Part shown: positions 1 through 11,975 of the stretch, in pieces | Layout of the letters: each line of letters starts with the position of its first letter | How positions within the stretch are numbered: the first letter of the stretch is position 1 | Source: Scytalidium lignicola | Lineage: Eukaryota > Ascomycota > Leotiomycetes | NCBI GenBank assembly: GCA_002812745.2 | Contig: NCSJ02000303.1 | Location: forward strand, 1-52,117 | DNA length: 52,117 nucleotides | Direction of reading: 5' to 3' | The notes under the pieces: model-generated | Seen by the model: the letters and a program-made list of their open reading frames with translations, nothing else | The model's database searches: none | Told to the model about the DNA's origin: nothing | Translations under genes and position numbers: made by a program

Positions 1-1214
1 TAAAAGGATTTTATACTAGACTGGAATTAGAATTTACAAGTGAATTAGTAAAGATTTATGTAAAAGTAAATAAAAGAAATGCAAGAAAGAATTAAGAACT
101 TACTTTAATATACTAAAGAAAGAATAAAGAAGTACTATGATTATGGATGTTTGATAAAACTAATATACAAAAAAAGAGGATAAAGTTTATCTTCTTAAAA
201 GAAATATTAAAACAATATGACTAAGTAATAAATTAGACTAGGTTAAGATAAGGCTATATAAAATTAAAGAAGTCTATAAACTTTTAATATATAAATTGAA
301 ATTACTAGTAATAGTTAAGATATATTCTGTTTTCTATGTTTTACTTCTTGAATTAGTACTTAAGAATGTTTAAATACTAATGCTAAAAGAAGTTAATTTA
401 AAAAAAAGAATATAAAGTTGAGAAAATCATTAACCATAAGATGTATTATAAGAAATTATAATACTTGGTTAAATAGATAAAATATCTAAAGAGTAAGAAT
501 AGATAAGAACTTACTTTTAATCTCATGAGTTATAAGGAATTATTAAAGGTATATTGTTAAACTTATCCTAGAATGGATTTCTAGGTGATGAAATTACAAA
601 GTCAGAGAAGAAGAGATTAACAATAAAGGAAGAAGTTATACTTAAGTCAGCAGAATACAACTTTAAAAGTTGTAAGGAGTCTTATTTCTCTTGCTTCTTT
701 TTCTCTTCTACAATGTTTAACTCATCTAAAGAAGAAAGTTTACAATGGATTATTTTACTAGTATGTTAGTAAAGGAACTTCTTTTATTTGCAAAGATGAG
801 TAAGATAAGCTATGTTCTTAATTATAGCTTAAGTAGCCTTCTCCTCTTCAGCTTTAAGATAAGCTTCCTCCTTATCAAGGGTTTTCCAAGACATTATAAG
901 AATGCTTTTACTCTTGTATTTACACTTGTAACAAGTATACTTATTATAATAGTTGGACTTAGAAACCATCAAACAAGTTAAATTATTTTAAATATAAAAA
1001 CCACAAGAAGATATCTTAATATTGTACTTTGTTATATGATCTCTTAAGTTTAATACTTCTTGATATTTTCTTGATCTTGTCCTTTCTTCTGTACTACTCT
1101 CAGAATGTTGTTGCTTAGATAATATGTTGGAAAGGAAGGAAGAATTAATGAACAAAGGAAGGTTTGAGGATAATGTTTTAGTGTTAAGGTGATGTTAAGC
1201 GAAAAAGAGGATAA
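1..1214. other. AT-saturated, RIP-like tract without genes
   Basis: The base composition is overwhelmingly A/T with dense TpA, as expected after repeat-induced point mutation of repeats in ascomycetes. The longest open stretch (745-981, +) is low-complexity L/I/F/S and looks like chance in AT-rich DNA. I see no gene. It is probably decayed transposon DNA, but no family can be named from what remains. Confidence 0.6.
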
Positions 1215-1572
1215 TGTTACAAGTTTTACTATAACATGATGATTGGTGTAGGCTTAAGGCTTGATATACAATAGAGTGTATATAAAGAACCTAATGATCA
1301 TATAACCTGGTTAGGACTTAGGGGACTTGAAGGGTCTAAAGAGTCTATAAACTTACAGGACTTAGGGGGTTTAAAAGGTCTAGTTGGATTTTATTATCTA
1401 TATAAGCATACTGTAAGAACATAAGAGTAAACTCTTTATGTTCAACCTAAATACATTACTAGACCTTACCTTAGACTTAGTTGCCTGCTTATGTATTATA
1501 TGTTTCTGTTGTCCTTGAACATTTACCTTACCCTTAGCTATCTAATAACTTGGATAGTATAGTTTTGTAACA
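1215..1572 (+). repeat. Left long terminal repeat, more decayed copy
   Basis: This 358-bp copy begins TGTTAC and ends GTAACA. It aligns along its whole length with 5087-5442 and differs mainly by C-to-T and G-to-A changes that remove GC, as RIP would do. It carries a TATATAAGC box near 1400. Strand is given by that box. Confidence 0.8.
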
Positions 1573-4489
1573 TAAAATCAAGTATTTTAAAGTTAGATTT
1601 ATAATTAAAAGTTATGAATAACATTATAATATTGACTATAACTAAACTTAAGCAAGTATAACTAAGTTTACTACTTAAAAGGTCTTATTAACTTTAGTTA
1701 TTTACTTTGATTAAGAAGTTAATTAAATGAACATAATTATAACATTCTTAAATGATAATATAAATATTAAAATTTATATTGAACTTCTTAAAGATATTAT
1801 AATTAAAGACTTTTTAAAATTAAGTATTAAAACTAATAGTATAAACATTAAATATATAAGTTTAAAAATTATTGTTTTATAACTTTGAAAGTCATTTTAC
1901 AACTTGAAATAAGTATTATATTATTAATAATAAAAGCTTATTATAAAACTAAAATAGATTAGATATTCTTTGTTAATCTTTAATTTAAGTGTATTTTATA
2001 ATCTTGATTTAGGAATTTATATTTGTACTTATGTTGATGACTTTCTGATTATAAGCTTAAAAAGCTTTTAATTTATAACCTTGAAAGAGAAATTATATAA
2101 TCTCTTTGAAATGGTTGATATAAGACTAGTTATATACTTTTTAAGTGTATTTATTATTTATAATCGTCAAAACAAGATTATTTTTATAATCTAAGATATG
2201 TATATTAATAAGATTCTTGAATACTTTGGTTATAATAATATAAAACTAGTTTAGTTTCTTATAAAAGCTAAGGTATTTATAATCTTGGTCAAAAACAAAG
2301 ATATTGCTTTTATAGTTGATATTCAACTGTATATAGAGGAAGTTAATTTGTTAATGTATTTTATAATACAAACAAGACTTAATCTTGCTTTTATAATTTT
2401 TAAGTTATTATAATTTTTGTAAAATTCTTTTGTTCAGCATTTAAAAGTAGTTAAACATGTTTATTAGTATCTTATTTATATATACAATTATAATATTATA
2501 TTCAGTGAAGATTTTAACTATTATAATTATAATGATGTTGATTATAATAAGTATATTAAAACTTATTGTTTTATTATAAGTTATGTATTCTTTTTTGCTA
2601 GAGAACTTATTTTCTAGTATTGTTAACATTTTCCTTGTGTTATTTTATTAATTATAAAGGCTGAATATTATACTTTATCAAAGGCTTTTCAAGAAGTTAT
2701 TTAATTATTAAGGCTTTTTATTAAGCTTTAAATAGTTATAATCAGTACTAAGATTATTATAACCTTAAATAATGATAATCAAGGCTTTTTAGTACTTATT
2801 GAAATGTTAGAACAATTAAATCATACTAAGCATATTGATATATATTATTATTATATCCATAAGAAGGTCTAATCTGGTGAAATTAAGCTAAACTACATAC
2901 TTACTTCAGTTATAATTGTTAATGGCCTTATAAAGTTACTTACAACTTGGAAATATACTGATTTCCTTAAATTGTTGAATTTATAGTTTGTCAAGTTGAA
3001 TACTATAAATTAAGTCTTTACAAGGCTATTAATTTTAGTGTTTTCACTATAGAAAACTTAGATCTACTTTACATAGCCTTCATATGTTTATAGTATAAGG
3101 ATATATTATAATATTTGGAGTTTATGAATGTTACTTTACAATGTTCTTATAGTTGCTTATACTAAGGCTTATGGATAAGGTTTACAGTAGGCTACTACTA
3201 TAAGCAATTATAAACACCTTATGAGTACTTGTATAACTGTAACTGTTGACTATAATGGTTTTATAATTGTAACTCTTTGTATATATAGAATTTGCTGTAA
3301 TTGTAAACTTCTTAAGCAATCAATATAATAGTAGTTCTGTATTCTTGTGTTTTCAGTCAACATTCAATACTCTAGTATATAAAATTCTCAGGATATCCTA
3401 TATTTAAAAACCTTGTCTTTTAAACTCTTAAATATAAGGTGTTTAAGTTTAAGGTTAAAAGAGCTCTTATTATAATTGTAAAGTAAGATTCTTATACTAT
3501 TACCATTTAAAAAGCTATTCTTATTGTTAATAACTGCTTATAAACAATGATAAGTATTATCCAGAATAGTCAAGCTACTTATGCTTAAGCCTTTTACTTA
3601 TTAAAAGAGCTTTTTATTACTTAAATTAAGTAAAAAATGAAGAGAATTATAAATGCTCTTAATAAGTTTATTAAAGACAATTTCCACTTTATACTTAAAG
3701 GTTATTAAATAACTTTTATAATAAAAGCTTCCTCTTTACTTAACAAGCTTATTATACTACTTATTATAACTTTAGCAAAGGTTATTAAAATGTTATTATT
3801 ATAATATTATATATCCTAAACTATCTAGACTATTCTTAAGCTTTAGTAAAAATAGACTGTAAGATTACAAGAATAATTGTCAATCAAGAAGTTAGACAAG
3901 TTATACAACTTACACTAACATTCAAAGTTTATAATAACTTTTAAACATCAATTTTACTCTTGAAAAAANGACTTTTNATTACAAAGATTTAATAGTTAGT
4001 CAATATAATCAAAGTTCCTCTTGATGAAAAAACATATAATATAATAGTATTATAACTGAAAAGTAAGTATAAACAAACTAAAGTATTATTAAACAAAGTT
4101 ATAAATGCTTTAAAAAGGGTATAATATAATTATAACTTTTAAAAGTAGATTTATATATATATAAACATTTCAAAGATTAATTAAGCTTAACTTAATTTAT
4201 TTAACTAATTAGAAGTTATTATATAAAGTTGTAAAGTAAAGTATAAACATTATAAACATTATATTATAAGTTAAGTATCTGAAATTAAGCTTAACATTAT
4301 TATACATTTAACTTTACTATGAATTACTTTAAAATTAGATGTAAGTTAAACTATAACCTTAATAATAAACTACTTTAATATCAAACGTTTTTATAGTATA
4401 ATTGTAAAGTAATATGATCTGAAAGTTAGACTTATGCTAAAATCATGATATCCTAAGAGAGTTACCAATATTATACTATAACTCGGTTA

Positions 4490-4960
4490 TCACTTACTCA
4501 AAGTACCCTCATACATCCTTCTGGTGTATAAGGTTTACAAGCACACAAGCCCTTAAACTCCTAGACATGTCTCTTACAGTCCATAACAATACATACAAAG
4601 TTGTTGAGTAACTACTACAGCTATAGCTAGCCAGCTTGCCCTCCCACCTCCTGTTGTCTCTTGAAGAGAGCCAACAGAGCTAATTGAGCCCAAATTGAAA
4701 TTGTCCAAGCTATTGTTGAAGCTGACTCCCATAACTGCTAAGCCCCTTCCTAAAGCCAATGCACTATTACACATTACTACCACCCTCATTTTGAGTGTAG
4801 ACAAGGCCATGGATCAGCTCCTAAACCTCCTGCTTACAACTACTTAACCTCTTGCTCAACTAGGCCTTGAGCTTAACCTTGAGCTTGAGCTAGAGCCTGA
4901 GCTTAACTGGACAAAGGATATTGCCATTTAACAAGCCTTAAACAAGGTTCTGAAGTACTA
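4490..4960. other. Less-degraded island inside the retroelement
   Basis: GC content rises sharply against the flanks. On the + strand, one frame starting at ATG 4567 is interrupted only by stops of the type TAA, TAG and TGA that arise from CAA, CAG, CGA or TGG by transition. On the - strand, 4574-4810 is open for 78 codons. A run of near-repeats of a TTGAGC/CTTAAC hexamer type occurs at about 4868-4915. This may be the remnant of a coding part of the element, but I recognise no domain on either strand. Confidence 0.4.
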
Positions 4961-5086
4961 TAAAACTCACAGGCCTTTTAATACAACTAAAAACTATAAG
5001 CTAAAACAAAGAGAATAAAAGGTAAGTCATGTCTTACTTTATTGTCTTTATCTTTAAGCTTCAATTAATTAATCTCTTGCCTTGTA

Positions 5087-5442
5087 TGTTATGAGTTTTA
5101 CTTAACAGGTGATTGGTGTAGGCCTGAGGCTTGATACACAGCAGAATGTATATAAAGAACCTAATGATCATATGACATGATTGGGACCCAGGGGACCTGA
5201 GGGGTCCAAGGGGTCCATGGACTTACGAGACCTGTGCAGTCCAAGAGGTCCAAGTGTATTTCGTTATCTATATAAGCATGTTGTAAGAACATGAGAGTAG
5301 ACTCCTTGTATTCAACCTAAATACATTACTAGATCTTATCTTTGACTTAGTTACCTACTAAAATGTCATATGTTTCCGTTGTCCCTGAACATCTACCTTA
5401 CCCTTGGCTATCCAGTGACCTGGATAGCATAGTTTTGTAACA
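5087..5442 (+). repeat. Right long terminal repeat, better preserved copy
   Basis: This 356-bp copy starts TGTTAT and ends GTAACA and retains much more GC than the left copy. Its middle holds a GGACC/GGTCC-rich stretch (about 5185-5250) followed by a TATATAAGCATG box near 5270, which looks like the LTR promoter. Confidence 0.8.
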
Positions 5443-6068
5443 TTAATAGAACATATATAATAGTTTATATTCCTCTTTTAAAACAAACTCCTTATCATAA
5501 TAAGAAAGGTTTCCTTTTTTAAAACATATTAACAGTATATAACTTTAATATAAGGTTTTAATATATTCTAGTTAACTATAAAAGATTAGCTTATAATAAG
5601 AAAGTTCTTATTAAAGTTAAATTAACATAAGGATTTGCTATACCTTCTTAAAGGTTCTAGCTTAAGAACACAAGTTATAAGTATTCTAATGATATATTAA
5701 TACCTTATAAAGGTATAAAATATTATTTAAAAAAANGTATATCAAGTTAATCAAAAGCTAAAGAATATAAAAGAATTATTTAACTTATACTATTCAAGTT
5801 TGAGAAATATAATCAAATATGTATTTAACATTTTGAAATGTCAATTTAAGATCTTGAACTTACTAGCTAAGTATTCCTTGAAAATGCAAAGTTAAATAAT
5901 ATTAACATGTATAATTTTATACAACTTTGTTTGTATAAAAGGAGAAACCAATAATTTCAAAGATATTACAAATTATAACCTTGAACTAAAAGTTAATAAT
6001 AAGGAAGTTACAACTGAATATATAATTTAAACAAGTATAAAGATAGAAAAGTTATAAGATGAGATTAT

Positions 6069-6172
6069 TGTTAGGAACGCTATATATAGTAGAATAGCTA
6101 TTAGCGAGCGATCGCTAATAATCTGCCTTTTTTAGACGAGTGGTAAAGCTATTCGATTACTCGTTCCTAACA
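6069..6172. mobile_element. 104-bp TG...CA element with 5-bp target duplication
   Basis: The element begins TGTTAGGAACG and ends with the exact inverse, CGTTCCTAACA (11-bp terminal inverted repeat). It is flanked on both sides by ATTAT (6064-6068 and 6173-6177). TG...CA ends with a 5-bp duplication are the hallmark of integrase-driven LTR insertion, so a solo LTR of a very small (TRIM/SMART-like) element is the preferred reading; a MITE is the alternative. It holds a CTATATATAG box near 6080 and a GCGATCGC palindrome near 6108. Its GC content is far above the surrounding DNA, so it has not been RIP-mutated, either because it is too short or because it arrived later. Confidence 0.75.
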
Positions 6173-6673
6173 ATTATAAACATTATATAATTATAATATC
6201 AAGAAATATTATAATATAATTTATAATTTCACTAGTAATCATATTCATAAACCTTATATTTAAGCTTTAATCATCAACTTATATTGAATTTTCGTGATTT
6301 ATTACATTGTCATCTTTATCTCTACTCCTTGTTTCACTATATAATTCTATAGTAATATAAGCTTTATTTTCTAGTTAAATATCATATGTTAATTAATCTT
6401 TAATAAGTAAAAAGGTTAATGTAATATTATAATCATTGGAAAATAACTTAATACAAGTTACCTTATTCATAACCGATATTCTCTCCTTATATTACTTTTA
6501 AAAAGCTAATATAACTTTTGTTTTAGTATTAACTTCATTTATTTGAGCATCTGCTTGTCAATTTAACATGCTTAATATATTGTTAAAACTAAAACTATTA
6601 CCTTAAGTTCTCTTCCAACTTGAATTATGTCCATCTTGGCCAATATCCTTCTTTTTACTATTAACAAGCATTA

Positions 6674-6940
6674 TGTCAGGGGTATCCGTACGTAGAGTGA
6701 AGAGAGACCAGGAGGCTGAAACATAATAGGAGACTAGCAGTGAGATAGCAGTTGGTTAGGTGTAGATTCGCTCTAAAACTCGGTACTCTTCTAAAATTAC
6801 AAGATTGATCTCTGACTCCTGTCAAAGAGAAGGGGAAACCCCCCTCTTTATAGACGGGAGTCAGCAGCTAAGGAGCGGCTAGGACTCAGACTACTATCCT
6901 TTTCCCCCCTTCACGTGATTAGTGCACTAAGGCCCTGACA
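6674..6940 (+). mobile_element. Solo LTR, 267 bp, with 5-bp target duplication
   Basis: The element starts TGTCAGGG and ends CCCTGACA and is flanked by identical CATTA copies (6669-6673 and 6941-6945). A TATA-like TTTATAGA box at about 6850 follows a CCCCCC run, giving a + strand promoter guess. There is no coding capacity. The element is GC-balanced within AT-saturated DNA, so it looks younger than the surrounding decay or below the length that RIP targets. Its parent retrotransposon is not in the window. Confidence 0.85.
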
Positions 6941-7450
6941 CATTATAAGAAGTTGTTGAGCAAACGTAGAAGAGTTACTTTCTGATAGATCTTGAGAATT
7001 AGTATTATTAATGTTAAATTAACTTGTCATAGTAAAAGCATATTCGTTAGTTGTTAATATCCTATTATATAATTTACAAAGATAATTAACATTTTAAAAG
7101 GTGTTATATCAAAATTATTATACTCTTGACCTTGTCTATTCAAGTCAAAAAGGCTTTTAAATTGTCTGAATAGAATTACCTTGATCAAGTTGTCTTATAT
7201 ACTATTAGAAGTTGTAAAATGTTTATTCTTAAACTTAAAACTAGAGTATTCTTCTAAGAATACAAATTCCTTTTATTTTGAGTAGTAAGTCATCTTTTTA
7301 TTCTTTACCTGCTCAACTGAAATGATAACTAGACTAGTATAGATTATTTGAACTTATTGGCGAACAGCTTCCTAAGCTTCCTTTTTCTAATCTTGATCAG
7401 AGTACTTTCTTATCCGACTTTGTGATAATAGCTCTTCTAATAACACTGTG

Positions 7451-8575
7451 TTTATATCTAAGGTCCAAACTAGATGGTTTTTACTATGAGATGATTGGTT
7501 ATTACTTTGCGAAGGAGTAAAGACGTTTTNATATCGATTGAGAAGCTTCAAAATCCATATTTACAACTGGCCAGAACTTGTAATTGGTGTTTTTGCTACA
7601 TATGTTACGATTTTACGATAACATGCACTACCCTACTTCAGGACTTGAGCAAACTATACAAATTTCTATGGAGATGCTTAATCCTCATTCAGCCAAGCTC
7701 ATTACGCTTAGCTCTAGTTGCATACGTTAGTTAAAAGGCCAAGAAAAGGAGGGAAAAGGCCTTTTGCCCAAAAGCTGAATCCAAACGGGGCCTTAGATGG
7801 CAGCAGCGCTATAAACGGCTCTGTATACTTATATCCTTGTCTTCTTACTTTAGTAGCTTTAGAAGACAACGAAAAGGGTACAGTAGCAGAAATAAAGCTA
7901 ATATGTGGAAATTTTAAAGTGTAGCTTATCAATGGTGGAATAAGTTGTATGGTGCCTTGACTGGATCTATTTAATCGCTACCTATGATATTTATATTGTA
8001 TTGTAGCATAATAAAATATATATTTTTGTTATAATGGTTCCATACTAGAAAACTAGGCGAAGTCTGATAATTCGCTTTATAATTCAAGTTGTTAAATATA
8101 TCATTAGGGAGAAAATATATTGCAAAATCCGTAAATACCAATTTTTGCAAGGAACTATTGACAGCAGTGTGTCACCTCCCACCTGCGTAAGTTTCAAAAA
8201 CTGTTAGTGATGCAGCCTATCACTTTGTGCACTTTCAGTAAGCTTAGGCACCAATCTCAGCCTCGTAGAACTCTCTTGAAATGCCTCACCATTCCCCAAT
8301 CTCCGCATCCTGCTTCACTACGGCTACTGCAACTGTGCGATACACGGCTCGTATCAAACTACTATGGTAAATGAGCGCTATGTACCCGTCACGTGGATTG
8401 TCACCCCGTGCACTGGATCCGCAGCTTGACATGTGTGAATATCTGCCCTGTGAAGTAGATGAACAATGGTTAAGGAACTCAGTGCTCCTTGAACAGCGTG
8501 TATCTCAATCTAGCAATCGGCAAGCCCGCAATTGAATTCGGTTGAAGTTGTCGTCCACGCAGACTACGCCTCCAG
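7451..8575. other. Border of AT isochore and F-box gene; no clear gene
   Basis: GC content recovers across this stretch. 7718-7924 (+) is open for 68 codons and contains a basic K/R/G-rich start, and its reverse strand is open too (7714-7932). The composition is not RIP-like, but I recognise no family, no plausible introns and no clear start context. It may be a transposon scrap. The rest (7930-8575) shows nothing but the downstream flank of the F-box gene. Confidence 0.35.
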
Positions 8576-10530
8576 TTATCGGAGGCATTTAGCGGTTGTG
8601 GAATGCCCGTCTGGGTCGGAAAACGCTTCTAAAGGCACTACAGGCCAGTCAATTGTCTCGATTTCCAGATTTTTTTGCCACATATTTTGGATCTTATCAT
8701 GGATGGCCATGTCTTTTCCGTAACCAAGAACCTTCCACAGCTTCGCCCGTAAAATAAACCAGTCAGAGTCGTAGTCGTTAAAGTCAAGCCCCGGCTCACT
8801 TGGTGACATATCTTCATCAGCACCCACACTGGCGCTATCTCCTTCTGATTCTTCGCTCAAATCTGCCATCTCTTCATCAGAACTCACACTGTCCCAGTCT
8901 CCTGATCCTTCACTCAAATCTGACATCTCTTCATCAGCACTCACTCCGGCCCTGTCTCCTGATTCTTCGTTCAAATCATCTTCCTGCATATACGAAGAGT
9001 AGACATCCGCCGGACATGGAATTCCTCGAAGCTTTGGGAACACTCTGCGCCACTCCGTTGCAATAGCCTGGATTTTGTCCCCTTGCATCAAGCGTCGTGG
9101 ATCCTCGAAGAATATTTCTGCGAAGTGCATAATCTCTAACTGCCAGAAAGGATGAGCTTTTGTCAACAGCGCGAGAGAGAGACATAATCGAGCCCGAGGC
9201 AGTGCAAGAACGGTTAGTCGTGGGCAGCGACGTGCGAAGTCCTGAAATCTGGCACCGTTGATCCGGAACCTCAAATTAAGCTCAAGGTACTCCAGGCGAG
9301 GCAGGGAATGCAACAGACCTATACATAGCTCTTCTGCAATCTCTGGTTCCACTCCAGAGCCTAGTTGCCTCACGATAAACTTTTGTAAAAGGGGGCAGTC
9401 ATGGGCGATATCAAGGAGCGCTTCTACATAATCCAGCTCATGGAAAGCGACATCAATGGCCCGTAGATGTCGGCATTTCGCAATCTTTTCGATGGAGTTC
9501 TGGCTGATAGTGGAGGTCTCGGGCACGAACTTTTGCAGGGTGAGGATTTGGAGCTTCTTGAATTTTGGGATTTGCTCCAGCCAATGTTGGTCCGCAACCC
9601 CAAGGTGTAACATCTTCAGCCTCGGCCATAGGACTCCCTGTTCCTCGCTTGTCAACGTCGTGGATGCCGATTCTAAGAGGGGGGCACAATGGGGGATTGT
9701 CAGCGCCAACGCCTTGAGATTTTCTTGTCGTCGAAGGCACGGCAGGAGCTTCGCGATGTCGGATTGGGTTAGGCTGTGACTTCCTCCTGGTTCTTCAAGG
9801 TGGAAAAACTGCAAATCACAACTTTTAAGCAATTGACAGAGCTCATCAATATCTCCACTGCTTTCTGATTTGTAGATTGTGAGAGCTTTGAGGTTTGAGA
9901 ACTTATCCTATTGAGGTCAGAGATAGTTTTTGGGAAGGGGAGAACCACGGAGCGGATGAGACTTACATTAGGGCTGATTAGTTCTTGGGGATAAATGGAG
10001 CTAGCCATCAAAAGCCCGGTGTAGCAGTCATCAATAGCCAAAAACTCAGCTGTTCGAGGGAGAAGGAGGTCAGAAATGAGTGACCAATCTTGACCCTCGA
10101 TCTCAAAAGGGATTGTGAGGCTTGTAAGACTTTCTCCTTGCGGCCGCAGAAGGAGCTCGGCGGATTGACGATGGCGCATCGCGCGACACTTCTCAATGCA
10201 TTGAAGCCTTTGATTTGGGTGTGCTACTTCATCAACCGCTGGATTCTCTGGAGAAAGGAGAAGATGTTTCACAAAGCCCATATTTCGTCCGAATCGCGCT
10301 CGTGATGCAACAAAGAGGCAATTAAGTGATCCAATGTCAGGCGTGCGGAACTGCATGTCGTTTAGGGAGCCTTTGTAGAGCTTCTTCAAAGCTACCAAGC
10401 TCCAGGTGCTGTTCACACAGGCACAACTCAAAAGATCTGGTACCATGTGAACATTGTCGACGACCATTCCGACAATTTCCGAGAGTAAAAGTGGATTTGA
10501 TACATCTCGATCACAAATGGTAGCCATCAT
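8576..10530 (-). CDS. F-box/leucine-rich-repeat-like protein
   Basis: Two exons, 10530-9967 and 9907-8576, give about 631 residues. The 59-bp intron has a GTAAGT donor, CTGAC branch site and CAATAG acceptor, and the frame is kept. Residues about 8-50 match an F-box: NPLLLSEIV start, then a conserved C-x-W core and LYK end. The rest is Leu-rich with LRR-like spacing (for example LxxLxxLxL at the LKMLHLGV and LQILTLQKF stretches). Such proteins are substrate adaptors in SCF ubiquitin ligases, where the F-box binds Skp1; the substrate is unknown. The C-terminus carries three near-identical acidic repeats, then a W-rich tail. I chose the ATG at 10530 because the 71 upstream codons look non-conserved; a second ATG follows directly. 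The family is common and expanded in fungi, so the F-box call is fairly safe and the role is not. Confidence 0.8.
8811..8984 (-). repeat. In-frame minisatellite encoding acidic repeats
   Basis: Three tandem units (8811-8870, 60 bp; 8871-8927, 57 bp; 8928-8984, 57 bp) each begin TCTTCATCAG on the + strand. They encode a D/E/S-rich unit with the core DEEM and DLSE. All lengths are multiples of three, so the F-box frame survives changes in copy number. Confidence 0.9.
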
Positions 10531-11975
10531 GAATCGGGGAGAAAGGGATGAAGTAGCAGTGATGTGGCTTTCGAGATAAGGTGTGTTAGTCGGCCTTAAG
10601 TATGAGCCGGAACTAACCGACCCTCCGCCAATGTGATACAAGGAAATAACGCAACACGGGCTCGAGGAGTTCAGCGAAGGGGCGCGCTCATGTGAGGCCC
10701 TTTGTTGTAGAGGACATCCGAATAGCCAGCGCTTAGAATACACACATGCCCTCTAGCATGGCTATTTTCTACTAGGTCATTAGCCCCAGCATAGCACTAG
10801 GTCTGAGCATAGATCGATCGACCCCCGACACCAAAAAGTATCGGTCATTTCACATACCAGATTAGCTAAAGAAGTTTTGCATCTTAACATAATCGGAAGA
10901 GTTCTTGGTAGATGCTGCGAGGAGGACGGGCCGACACTTAGCGAGGGAGTTACTGGTTCGAAGGTGGTTAGGCAGCGATTGCGATGTTTGTGTGAAGAAA
11001 GGTAAACTCTCTCAGCACGCCTTTTAAGGAACTTGGTGGATCACGTGCTGTAGGATCCCATGATCCTGTGACAGGGTGCGTGGGATTACCACCCGCACCG
11101 CACGGAAGGGACTCTTACTTTCTGCATCGTCGCACATGGTATGAGGATGTCGTGACTGGCGGATTTGTAGCTTTCGGCGCGAGGCGAGCGCGATCTACAT
11201 GTTGATCACAGTAATCTTCCGAGTCGACCATAGCGAGAATAGGCATAACCGCATCCTAAGCAAAATGGGTGAGCAGAGGTAAAACGATGGAGAGCGTACA
11301 AGAAGGTGTGCGAGGATGCGTGAGGTTGAGTTGAAGCGAGGGTGAGCAAAGCGGCGAGGTATCACGTGTCATACGGCTTAACGCAAACGCAGGTGGTGAG
11401 GTGAGGATTGGCGCGAAATAACATCTAATACTAAGTGTTTACCTTCAGCTTTTGAACTCCCAATTAGTTTAGCTCCTTAAGTTATGAAAACTTTAGTTTC
11501 AAGAGTGTGTCTTGTAATCTTGGAAACGGTTGTTAAAGCACTTGTTCAACAAAACAGTGTACCAAACCGTCAGCAATATACTACTAGGTTTGGCCGTATA
11601 ACTACTAGAATTGGCCTTTAGAGAATCAACAATATTGGGAATACTTATGAGTTTGGGACAGCGCGCAAAAGAGGTTATCAAGTTGGAATATCGTCAATTT
11701 ATCACATAAATTCAATTGCAGAGACATCTACATTAGCTAACCTGGCAATTCAAAGTGGTAAGAGTGTGGAGGCGGTAGAAGTGGAGCTAGAAGAGGAAGA
11801 ATTACAAGAAACACAAGATTGTATTGAAGTTATGATGTAATTAGCGGGTTGAATTTGTTAAATAAATTTCATTGCTCAGTCTCTTCGCATAGTACAAAAT
11901 TGTATGGGAGCGCGAGGTGGTACGGTGCCTGAGGGTGGTGGATTTAGGTCAACTGGAAGTGGATTTATGTTTGGC
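10531..11975. other. Long intergenic region, no gene seen
   Basis: GC is near gene level. The stretch holds several CACGTG-type or ACGTG boxes (about 11042, 11363) and short GC-rich blocks, but no open frame with recognisable content on either strand. It should include the promoter of the F-box gene, which is transcribed leftwards from 10530, and the 3' flank of the gene ending at 11976. Confidence 0.4.

Larger units (their letters stand above)
1215..5442. mobile_element. Decayed LTR retrotransposon, RIP-degraded
   Basis: Two direct repeats of about 357 bp (1215-1572 and 5087-5442) bound 3.5 kb of internal DNA. Both repeat copies start TGTTA and end GTAACA, giving short inverted ends of the TG...CA type. 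The internal part is almost pure A/T up to about 4480 and has no long open frame, so no gag, protease, RT or integrase could be recognised. A less decayed island lies at about 4490-4960. Each LTR holds a TATATAAG-type box in + orientation, which weakly suggests + strand transcription. I found no convincing primer-binding site, and the flanks (GATAA left, TTAAT right) do not match as a target duplication. The internal region is short for a complete element, so internal deletion or a non-autonomous element is possible. Two independent solo LTRs cannot be excluded. Confidence 0.75.
5443..7450. other. AT-saturated tract with two inserted short elements
   Basis: Apart from the elements at 6069-6172 and 6674-6940, this is A/T-rich, TpA-rich DNA with no open frame worth calling. 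Single Ns follow A/T runs here and nearby (5736, 7530). I see no gene. Confidence 0.55.

Noticed and set aside
745..981. 78-codon frame in the AT tract (+)
   Set aside because: Only L/I/F/S/K-type residues; expected by chance in DNA of this composition.
5022..5108. Intron-like GTAAGT...AACAG stretch running into the right LTR
   Set aside because: No coding frame on either side, and the CTTAAC lies too close to the acceptor for a branch site.
8638..10523. Several open frames inside the F-box gene on both strands
   Set aside because: They overlap the F-box exons in other frames and have no family match; shadows of the real gene.
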